NCBI GenBank assembly: GCA_963556195.1
Contig: OY744528.1
Location: 62,554,052-62,618,051, forward strand
Length of the DNA: 64,000 nucleotides
From: Sepiola atlantica
Taxonomy: Eukaryota; Mollusca; Cephalopoda; Sepiida; Sepiolidae
Direction of reading: 5' to 3'
Part shown: positions 10,785-19,366 of the stretch, piece by piece
How the letters are laid out: every line of letters begins with the position of its first letter
How positions within the stretch are numbered: position 1 is the first letter of the stretch
The notes under the pieces: model-generated
The model's input: only the letters and a program-made list of their open reading frames with translations
Databases searched by the model: none
What the model was told of the DNA's origin: nothing
Translations under genes and position numbers: made by a program

Positions 10785-10801
10785 AATGGTGACCCGACGC
10801 T
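10704..10801. repeat. 35-bp perfect inverted repeat at LTR/PBS
   Basis: 10704-10738 is the exact reverse complement of 10767-10801, separated by 28 bp. The right arm spans the last 18 bp of the LTR (ending TTACA) and the adjoining primer site. The left arm is an inverted duplicate of that junction lying inside the LTR. Transcribed, it would form a long hairpin that masks the primer site. Confidence 0.95.
10785..10801 (+). promoter_or_regulatory. Putative tRNA primer-binding site
   Basis: Directly after the LTR end (TTACA) lies AATGGTGACCCGACGCT. A TGG-starting, tRNA-3'-end-complementary sequence placed 0-3 bases from the 5' LTR is the usual position for minus-strand priming in LTR elements. 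The matching tRNA was not identified. Confidence 0.6.
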
Positions 10802-11904
10802 AAAAGAAAAAAAAACCCAGACCTTCTGATATACGAAACGTAAGGAAAAAACGAGGCGGAAAATATAAAAAAAAACAAACAAAAAAAACCCTCGAAAAGT
10901 TATTTCTGTGACGAAAAGGTTTTAAAACTCAACCCCGCGGCGACAAAAAAAAAAAAAAAGAAAAAAAAAAACTCCGTCGTTTTAAAAAAAGATAGAAGAA
11001 AGAACTTGGAAACTTTCGAATGACAATTTTTTTGAGAAAGCAAAAGAAAGCAAAACTAATAAAGACTTTCTTCTAACACAAAAATACTTTTTCCCTTTAA
11101 AAAACAAAAGCAAAAAACACAGTCACAAATTGAGCAAGACACGAAACTCCGCGTTTTTGTAAACAGAAAAAGAAAAAATTTCAACCTTGAGAGATTCGGA
11201 AACTTTTTAAACTCTCTTTAAAAGCTTAAAAAAAGGACAGTTATTTTTAATACACCCCCCTACAAAAAACCTACCGAAATCCCTTTTTTTCTCTCTCTCT
11301 TTCTCTCTATCACAGTAAAGGCGCACTTCGCATCGAAGAAACGTTTTCTTTTATAGAATATTTTTTCTGTCTTTAACTGAACGAATTCTTGACAGAGAAA
11401 TACTTCAAAATACCTTAACATATAAAACTATTAACAAAAAAAACATTTTTCCGAATTTAAAACAAGTTTCAAACAACTTTAGACGGTCAGACTATTCGAC
11501 GCCGCGACGTATCCACCCTCCAAAATGGTGCTGACCAATTCTTTTGACTTCAACCGAAGAAAGTAGACTCAACAAACGAAGAAAAAAGCATTCTTTTTGC
11601 CTTTAACAAAAAAAGAAAAAGAAAAAAAGACTTGTTTTTACGAAAAAATTTTTTTAAAGGCCCCTTAAAAGAGTAAGTACATTAGTTTTTTCCCTTTTAC
11701 ACACAAATACATACACTCAAATATATATATCCCCTCTGTCTGCAAAAATAAAATACATACTTATTATTTTTTTTTAACTTCTTGGCTTTCTACACTTACA
11801 CAATTCCTCTTTCGTTTTTTCTCTCTGAAATGTGTGTCCATGACGATGTTTTCAATTTTTATTTAACTTAGATTTCTTGGTCTGGGGTCCCATTTAAAAA
11901 AAAG
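10802..11904 (+). other. A-rich leader of Gypsy element
   Basis: About 1.1 kb of A-rich sequence with poly(A) and poly(T) runs and a CTCTCT tract near 11290, and no open frame of note. It lies between the primer site and the gag remnant. It may be an untranslated leader, a decayed first part of gag, or both; the sequence does not decide. Confidence 0.5.
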
Positions 11905-12175
11905 AGCGCTTTATCTGCTAACGCCGGAGACAGCAGTCAACAGGTCACATTGGCCATATTCAATGCGATAGAGCGACTTGAGAGAAACATGCGAAAATTA
12001 AGCATGTCTAGACCTCAATCGCCTAGACGTCGTAATCGTTCGTCGTCCCCACACCATCGCCACTAAAATAAGCCAGGATTGTGTTACTACCACAGTCGCT
12101 ATGGCAACCAAGCATATAAGTGTAAACAACCTTGTTCGTTCCCTAACCAGGGAAACTAAATTCTGGGGTCCGAGC
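11905..12175 (+). pseudogene. Gag C-terminal remnant of Gypsy element
   Basis: The frame around 11915-12170 reads an arginine/serine-rich stretch (PQSPRRRNRSSSPHHRH), a stop, and then GLCYYHSRYGNQAYKCKQPC near 12078-12137. The pattern C-Y-Y-H with two further cysteines resembles the short Cys/His end of many Gypsy gag proteins. The upstream capsid part is not recognisable, so gag is largely lost. The protease frame starts in the -1 register relative to it. Confidence 0.65.
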
Positions 12176-15100
12176 ACGGCACGGTCTCCACTAGGTTCTC
12201 ATGATAACCGTGCATATTTCATTAGGGACTCAATATCCCAAGCACGTTGCTTGGTTGATACTGGGGCCGCTTGCAGTATTTGGCCACTGAAACTACTAGC
12301 TAAAAAGCCACCAGTGTCGCCCATTTCACTGCAAGCCGTAAATCACTCCCCTATTCCCACGTACGGTCAAATTTCTCGTTCTTTGGACTTGGAATTGCGC
12401 AGAGACTTTACGTAGGTCTTTACAGTCGCGGATTTACCCTACCCCATTCTGGGCGCGGAATTTCTGCACCACTTTAATCTATTAGTGGACATGCGCAGAC
12501 GCTGATAGATGCTAATACGGAACTTTCCGTACCGGGTTTTAAATTAAACACCCCATCTGTCAGCCCGGTATTCTTTATTGCCGCAACCGATGACCCATAC
12601 CAGACCCTACTCCACTCCTACCCAGAGTTAACGAATCTTAATTTTGTTGTGAGTAATCCAACTCACTCAACAAAACATTATATTGAGACCACAGGAGCTC
12701 CTGTGTTCTCACGCCCTCGTCGCTTACCTGCAGAGAAACTAAAAGCGGCGAACGCGGAATTTAACCATATGCTGCAACTGGGAATTATACGCCCCTCGTT
12801 CAGTCCTTGGGCTTCCCCTTTGTATATGGTCCCGAAGCGCTCCGGAGATTGGCGTCCGACTTGGGACTATCGACAGCTCAATGCCATGACGGTACCTGAT
12901 CGTTACCCAATCCCACATATACAGGACTTTGCTTCGTCTCTACACGGTTGTAAGACCTTCTCCAAACTGGACTTAGTAAAGGTTTACCATCAGATTCCAC
13001 TGAATCCGGCCTATATACCCAAAACGGCGGTAACAACTCCTTTTGGAGCGTTTGAATTCCTGACTATGCCTTTTGGTTTGCGAAACGCGGCTAGTACCTT
13101 TCAACGCTTCATGGACGAAGTAGTGCGAGATCTTGACTTCGTCTATAATTACATAGACGACATACTTGTGGCAAGTGCCTCACCTGAGGAACATGTCACC
13201 CATCTCCGCCTACTGTTTGAACGGTTTCAGCAATACCAGGTGAGGATTAACCCTGGTAAATGTTTTTTCGGTACTTCATCACTAGTTTTCCTGGGTCATA
13301 TTATCAGCCCTGAAGGCATATCCCCTTGCCTGAAAAGGTTAAAGCTCTACAAGACCTTCAACCACCCACTTCACTTCGCCAACTAAGGCACTTTCTGGGT
13401 CTGTTAAATTATTACAGACGTTTTATCCCACACTGTGCGGATCTCCTGTCTCCTCTTTCCGACCTGTTACGTAACAGGAAGAAGAAAAACGGGCAGATTT
13501 CACTGAATGATGTTCAGCTGAAGACATTCAATGAAGTGAAGTAGAAACTAGCGACAACATCCTTGCTTGCACATCCTGTTTCCGATGCCCAGTTTTCACT
13601 GGTTGTTGACGCATCGGGCACAGCTGTAGGTGCAGTGTTGCAACAGCAGCACCAAGGTCAACTGCAACCTCTCGAATACTTTTCGAGACAACTGAAACCG
13701 GCAGAACAACGTTACAGCACGTTTGGCCGTGAACTACTGGCAATGTACCTCGCAGTGAAACACTTTCAGCATTCACTCGAGGGCCGTCAATTCGTGATCT
13801 ACACTGATCACCGTCCACTGACATACGCACTGCGTGCTAAGCAGGACAAATATTCTCCTCGCGAAACTCGCCACTTGGATTTTATTTCGCAATTTACTAA
13901 CGATATCCGACATATATCTGGTGAACAGAATGCGGCGGCAGACGCCTTGTCCCGCCTTCCTATAAATTCTCTGTCTTCACCTTCGGATATCGATCTACAA
14001 CAGATGGCTTTAGACCAGCCATGTCTGGACACTCTGGATCTGTCTTCACCCAAGTTTGCAACTTGCAAATTCAAATACCTGCCTGTGCCCACTTCGGACA
14101 CGCAGATCATCTGTGATACTTCAACAGATTCACCTCGCCCTTTTGTTCCACTGACTCATCGTAGGGTTGTTTTTGATACCATTCACAACTTGGCACACCC
14201 CAAACTCAAAGCCACAGTGAAGCTGATTTCAGCTAGATTTTTCTGGCCAAATATGAGGCGTGATATCACTGCCTGGACACGTTCCTGCGTATCCTGCCAA
14301 AAGTCAAAGGTGCACAAGCATATCCGTGCACCCCTTGGAACATTCAGCACTTCAGACGCTCGATTCAGCCATGTTCATATTGATCTGGTTGGACCATGGC
14401 CTGTCAGTCAGGGATTTACTTATCTCCTGACCTGCATAGATCGTGTTACACGGTGGCCTGAAGCCATCCCTCTAAGTGACATTTCGGCTGAATCCGTAGC
14501 GCGAGCCCATATATCGGGCTGGATATCGCGCTATGGAGTCCCCTCAACTATTACCACCGACCGTGGTGGACAGTTTGTATCCCACCTATTCCAGGAACTT
14601 TCCAGGATTTTAGGGATTAAACGTATCCGTACGACCAGCTATCATCCAGCTTCCAATGTGATGATAGAACGCTTCCATCGCCAATTGAAAGCCGCGTTGC
14701 GTGCTTATCCTGACCAGCAGCGATAGAGCGAGTACTTACCTGTTGTCCTTCTTAGCTGTCGCGCCGCTATCAAAGAGGACCTCGGATACTTTTCAACCCA
14801 CCATGTCTATGGACTACCTCTATCGTTGTCGGGTCAGATGCTGATCCCGATAGATTTAACGGCAACAAATACAGCTCTGTATATAAACAGACTGCGAGCT
14901 TACTTTAAAGAGCTCCCACTTAATCACCCTAGGCAACAGACAATTAAATCTTCGGTTCCCTAAAGACATTTCCTCGTGGATTCATGTTTTTGTGCGAAAA
15001 GACTCTGTGAAAGCCCCTCTTACTCCTCCTTATTCTAGTCCTTATCGCGTGCTTTCACGCACTGACAAACTTTTCACCCTTGACATTGGTGGCAAAAAAG

Positions 15101-15285
15101 ACACCGTATCCATCGACAGGGTGAAAAGAGCTTTTCTTAACGCAGAAACACCTGAGCCCCATATTCCCCCTACTGTGTATCAGACAACTGCAAATACACA
15201 TTTACATTTAGAAACCCCTAAAGAAACTTATGTCACCATCACACGTAGTGGTCGACGAGTGCATTGGCACAAAAAAACTGTCTAA
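12176..15285 (+). pseudogene. Pol of Gypsy element (PR-RT-RH-IN), broken
   Basis: Domains in order are: aspartic protease LVDTGAACSIW (about 12252); a frame change near 12415; reverse transcriptase from about 12649 with [10 protein letters not shown] and the active site [11 protein letters not shown] (about 13144-13176); a frame change near 13330; the connection segment HFLGLLNYYRRFIPH; a TAG at 13542-13544; RNase H with [13 protein letters not shown] and TDHRP; and integrase with an H/H/C-x2-C finger. The integrase triad residues lie in [15 protein letters not shown] and MIERFH, with 35 residues between the second Asp and the Glu. A TAG follows at 14724-14726, then further breaks, then a C-terminal SSPYRVLSR block (14992-15285). 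The catalytic motifs are kept but the reading frame is not. Confidence 0.9.
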
Positions 15286-15597
15286 AACTGTCTATATATA
15301 GAATGAGCCTTGTACTCTATTTTTCAAAACATACTTCTCACATTAAGGATCCACACTTCTCCAAAATTACTTTTTTCAAAGAGAAGACAAACTCTTAAAT
15401 AAAAAAATTTTTTTTTTTCATTAATATACAAACATTTCCTGAAAATACTTCTTGCAGAAAAGACTTTTCCCTGCAAAGCAAAAAAAACAAAAAAACTTTT
15501 TAAACCTTTGTTAATTGAAAAATTTTGTATTTTTGTTATTTCCCACTGCTACACTTCCTTTTATTTCCTGTCGGCTTTCAGCCTAAGCAGGGGGTGT

Positions 15598-16036
15598 TGT
15601 AGCAGTCACCAGTAGGAACTACTTTTGAATGCGTAATCACTGCCCCTGTGAGCTGGCTTGTCCAATCAAATCACAGGGCGCAGTAATATCGTTAGTTCCC
15701 TAAGGGACTACTTATGTTCCCTTAGGGTTCGAAGAAAAAGATCAGACGACCTCCTGGCACCAGCTTGGAGACATCGCAGAGAGCACCAGCGAGGAACGAG
15801 GAAACGCTTTCTCTCCTGCCGCCGCCGCCCACTGGCAGCCCTAAGAACTCTTATATTCTTCCTCTTCCTCAGACGGACATCGTTCCACTCTCTTCTACCT
15901 ATACCAAACGGTATAGGTAACCTTGAGTTAATAAAACCCCTTTTTGTCATAGTTACAGAAATACTTTTCGTTGTTCCGTTTCTTTACGAGAAGATAAAAG
16001 CATAACCCCTTTCATCCCCTCATCATCTCTCTTACA
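15598..16036 (+). repeat. 3' LTR of Gypsy element (439 bp)
   Basis: Begins TGTAGCAGTCACC after a purine tract (AAGCAGGGGG, 15585-15594) that can serve as the polypurine tract, and ends CTCTTACA. It contains AATAAA at 15930-15935, a likely polyadenylation signal, and short palindromes (ATACCAAACGGTAT; CCCTAAGGGA). It is full length, unlike the rearranged 5' LTR. Confidence 0.9.
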
Positions 16037-16480
16037 GATGCACATCTGCATTAATGTCATGTTGTTTAGATGTACGGCAATTGAGGACAACTTCGATTTT
16101 TCTTTGCTAAAATGATCTGATTATATTAAATATTCGTCCAGTAATAACGCACGAATTAATTTCCATGAGAAAACCTTTATGCCAAAGCTTGTCAAAGGCT
16201 TTGGATATCTTAAGCGCTACAACCCTAGCGTCAATTGCTGTATCCAACGTATGGTATATGCGTTCATAGGTGACCGTTAGAATATTCGCAATAGAACGAG
16301 CTGACCTAAATGCATACTGTTAGTCAGAGATCAATTTACCATTTACGATGTGGTGGAATATCGTTCGATTGATTAGTGATTTAAAGATTTTAGCGAAGAG
16401 CGGGGGAAGACTGATGAGGCGATAATTTTGAGGATCAGATCTTTCACCAGAATTCTTAACCATTTAGGCAACTTTCTAAC
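16037..16480 (-). pseudogene. Jockey-like LINE RT, 5' half (split copy)
   Basis: On the minus strand from 16480 down to 16037 the sequence reads the N-terminal RT region, with stops and indels. It aligns at DNA level with 46770-47150 of the LINE at 46611: CTTTACTAAAATCTTTAAATC-like, then GAACGCATATACCATAC, then GATATCCAAAGCCTTTGAC, then GGACGAATATTTAATATAAT. It continues beyond the Gypsy insertion at 10636-9700. Confidence 0.8.
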
Positions 16481-16499
16481 AATCAAGTATCAAACATTG

Positions 16500-16712
16500 T
16501 TTTAAAAATATATCAAAAAGGTATCCGTTCAGTCTTGAGAAATAATAGATAGCCCCTGTAAGTGGGTCTGAATAGAGAGTCTATAGTGAAGCAAGGGTTA
16601 CGCAATCAATGACTAAACCCGTGAAGCGGCATGGAAAAGCCCAGGACGACTGGAAACAATGCCGGGATAATCAGTGAAAGACTGGTGTTATTTCGGAGTG
16701 TTCCTTCTAAAC
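16500..16712 (+). repeat. Repeat R, copy 1, right part
   Basis: Aligns with 32985-33185. Shared landmarks are CCCC(T/C)GTAAG followed by G(T/G)GTCTG, TATAGTGAAGCAA, AGGACGACTGGAA, GCAATGCCGGGATAATCAG and GAAAGACTGGTGTTATTTCG. It marks the right end of the R copy whose left part is at 5015, so about 10.5 kb of later material lies within this copy. Confidence 0.8.
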
Positions 16713-17089
16713 TCATTAACAGAGCAGGTTTGTATAATAATACAGTATTACACTTGGTAAGTGACATATGCTTAACGCGGAAGCAGAACAAAAAGAAAAA
16801 AAACTCGCCCTCGTTCGGGAGTGCATTAAAACAAATATATGTTTCATTATATTATTAAGGGGAAGGTGGAAGATACGAAACTCGGCGTTTCCCAGAAATA
16901 TATAAATACAAATATAAGTTTCATTATACTATTAAGGGGGGTATAGGAGTACAACAAACAGGTATCTGTTTCATTAAAGTGTTTAGATGGGAAGGGTAAG
17001 ACAAGAAATTTGGCGTTGCACAGGAATACATTAAAACAATTATATTATGATAGAGGAATAAATATACACCAGTATATGTTCTATTATAG
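16713..17089. repeat. S2 satellite, left remnant
   Basis: Three to four degenerate units with the S2 core (AACTCGGCGTTTCCC, then CATTAAAACAAATAT, then TTTCATTATA). The first 40 bp resemble the alternative module (TAATACAGTATTACACTTGG). The array is interrupted at 17090 by the hAT transposon and resumes at 23912. Confidence 0.85.
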
Positions 17090-17109
17090 CAGTGGTTCCC
17101 AACCCTTTT

Positions 17110-18262
17110 ACATGGCGGCACACTATTGATCTCCTTAAATTTTCGCGGCACACCGATCACAAAAGTGAATATGTTCTACTCATACAATAAAATAATAAAA
17201 ATAATAAAATTAAATAAGGAAATTTTTTATTCATATAAATAAAACATATCAGGTATTCAATACCGCGTACCAAATACTAATTTTGAATGTCATTGAGTGC
17301 CGCTTTACTACTGCTGCCATATGCGTGCGAATATGAGAGAGAATACGCTTAACTCTTCGATGTTTATTTTAAATATTGTTTAGGTAAGAAAAGACCAGTT
17401 CACATGGGTACGAAGTTGGGAACTTTAGTAAGACTTTGATGGCCTTTTTACTTCGAGTTGCATACTCTTCCACACCAGAAATTCAAAAGGCGTCTAATAG
17501 AAGCTGTGCATATTTCAATTTTAGTCTACAATCACTGGAATTCTTTCGCTTCACATAACTCAAAATCAGAAAAATTGATAATCGATACATCTAGAAAAGG
17601 ATTGCGGATTCAATCAAATTCTTCAATGCTTATTGAGGGAAAATATTCTGCAATTTTATTTTCTAAACATGTCAAATGCTCACTTTATAATGGGAATCAT
17701 TTTGTGAACTGATGGTAACCCATCCAAATCGTTTATCTTTATTCTATTTTTCCATAGACCAATTTTTTTCTTAAAAAAAAACTAATTTATCTGTCGCTGT
17801 AAGAATATTTTCATTTCTATCTTGCATATTGTAGTTCAGACTATTAAGATGTCAAAATATTTCACTTAAGTACACTATTTTTGACATGTACAATTCATTT
17901 TTAAGGTATTAACAACATTTATCAAGTTTTTCTTAATAAGAGAATATGAAAAGTTTTTTCTAAAGCTCATTTACGAAAGATAACATCTGTCCTTTCGATA
18001 ATTTACATACATGCAATAGTAAATGAATATGTTCAGAATCCATATCGTTGCACAAAAACTAAACATTTCTTCTGGACTTAATAATCAGTTTTATGAAATT
18101 AACCATTCAAATCACTTGATTCAACACATGTTTAGTTCAATTTATGTTATCTTTGAAACTAAAACTTAGTGTAAAAAAACAATGAAACGATAGTAGGCTT
18201 CTGTTTTTTCACTTACCAACCATTGCTGGTTCTCCATCGGTACATATTCCCACGCATAAATC
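17110..18262 (-). pseudogene. hAT transposase, C-terminal part
   Basis: On the minus strand from 18262 the frame resumes after the LTR insertion with CVGICTDGEPAMVG (18219-18256), the conserved hAT block holding the second catalytic Asp. Further down, through stops and frame changes, come IEMKILTATDKL-like sequence (around 17790-17840) and, near the end, a decayed C-terminal (dimerisation) region. It resembles the BED-finger hAT transposases related to vertebrate ZBED5/FAM200. It is non-functional. Confidence 0.75.
18258..18262. repeat. Left target-site duplication AAATC
   Basis: AAATC immediately precedes the 5' LTR and is repeated at 22625-22629 immediately after the 3' LTR. Five base pairs is a normal duplication length for an LTR retrotransposon integrase. 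Confidence 0.9.
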
Positions 18263-18605
18263 TGTGGTGTAAATGAGGAAAAAGAAGAGAAAACAAGAAC
18301 GACCGACCGCGTTTTTGCGTGGCTTACCTCGTGTGAAGAAGAAGGAAACAAGAATGGCCGACTTGTTTCTTTAAATGCCTACAGGGTGACTACGAGGTAT
18401 GCAAATGAGATGCTCCTGATTGGAAATGGAAGAGATAAAAGAGGAGTGATTGGGGGAGGAGGCAGAGGGAAGTTAGATTGCGAACAGAGAAGTTTGATCA
18501 TAGGAGAAAAGTCGGATCCGTAGAGAGTGAAGAAAAACGTTGCAGAAATTCGTTTCGGAGTGGATAGAAAGCGGAAGTACGGCCAGCAGTGTCGCGTATA
18601 TCACA
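18263..18605 (+). repeat. 5' LTR
   Basis: 343 bp, TGTG...CACA ends, identical by eye to 22282-22624. The sequence GAGATAAAAGAGG near 18429 could act as a TATA-like element and AGCGGAAG lies near the 3' end; neither is proven. An in-frame ATG at 18527 lies inside the LTR and is not the likely gag start. No standard TGG primer site follows; the first bases after the LTR are AGCTATTTCGG. Confidence 0.92.
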
Positions 18606-18634
18606 AGCTATTTCGGCGCATCGAGCAAATTACC

Positions 18635-19366
18635 ATGGCTGAGTGGAGACTGAGCACTCACATGCTGAGACCCTTTACTGGGGAGGGTGACCTGATTAAG
18701 TGGCTGGAGAAATTAAAGATGGTGGCGAAGCTGCAAAAGATAGAAGATGTGGTCACCCTGCTGCCGCTATACTTAGAGGGGGAAGCCCTCACGATTTACC
18801 AGCAGATGCGAGATGAAGACAAGGAAGACCTTGCCTCAGTGGAGCAAAGGCTGAAATTGGCCTTCGCTGAGGGCCCATTCGAAGCACTTGGTAAGCTTTC
18901 CAGTTTGAGGTGGACCGGCGAGTCGGTTGACGTCTTTGCGGCAGAGATCAGGAGACTGGCAGGGTTGGCTGGTTACGTGGGGAGGAGCCTGGAGATGACG
19001 GTAAAGCTGTACCTAGTTAACGGCTTCCCAGAGGAAATCTCTACGAACATGCAGAGAATCACTGGAATCCATACTATGGAAGTGGACGATCTCTTGGTTC
19101 ACGCCAGAGTCCTAGTGAAAAATGTTAAAAGCCCAATCGTGGCTGCAGCTGTGGGTGGAAATATGTGCATGAGGCCTCACTTGAATGAGAGGCAGCCGGC
19201 GAGGCGACAGGAGGGGAGACCTGCAATCAAGTGCTTCCGGTGCCAGGGCCCTCATCTGATCAAGGACTGCAAAGAGCCGAGACCGGGGATCACGTGCTAC
19301 CGATGTGGACAAGTGGGGCACCTTAGCCGCTATTGTGTTGCTGCACGGCACCAGGGAAACGAGTGA
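18635..19366 (+). CDS. gag: Gag of LTR retrotransposon
   Basis: This encodes the 243-residue structural and nucleic-acid-binding protein that packages the element RNA. The start at 18635 is chosen for its strong context (ACCATGG) just after the 5' LTR; the frame is also open from an ATG at 18527 within the LTR. The N-terminal two thirds look like a retrotransposon capsid (WLEKLKMVAKLQ, LPLYLEGEA, then helical segments). A basic linker (RRQEGRP) follows. Two zinc knuckles end the protein: CFRCQGPHLIKDC at residues 200-212, with the unusual spacing C-x2-C-x3-H-x4-C, and CYRCGQVGHLSRYC at 221-234, with canonical spacing. The last codons overlap pol by 34 bases and contain the slip site. Confidence 0.9.
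   Translation: MAEWRLSTHMLRPFTGEGDLIKWLEKLKMVAKLQKIEDVVTLLPLYLEGEALTIYQQMRDEDKEDLASVEQRLKLAFAEGPFEALGKLSSLRWTGESVDVFAAEIRRLAGLAGYVGRSLEMTVKLYLVNGFPEEISTNMQRITGIHTMEVDDLLVHARVLVKNVKSPIVAAAVGGNMCMRPHLNERQPARRQEGRPAIKCFRCQGPHLIKDCKEPRPGITCYRCGQVGHLSRYCVAARHQGNE

Larger units (their letters stand above)
10637..16036 (+). mobile_element. Decayed Ty3/Gypsy-type LTR retrotransposon
   Basis: The element is bounded by related terminal repeats that begin TGTAGCAGTCACC and end CTTACA. A primer-binding-like site follows the left LTR. Then come an A-rich leader, a gag remnant, and pol in the order protease, RT, RNase H, integrase, which is the Ty3/Gypsy order. Flanks are AATG on the left and GATG on the right, a 4-bp target duplication with one change. 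The right LTR is 439 bp. The left one is only 148 bp because its middle is missing and replaced by an inverted segment. At least four frame breaks or stops in pol make it inactive. It interrupts a minus-strand jockey-like LINE. Confidence 0.9.

Noticed and set aside
19333..19360. Independent start of pol at the ATG at 19333
   Set aside because: Possible but less likely than frameshifting, given the in-phase slip heptamer and stem; the ATG lies inside the gag zinc-knuckle coding region.
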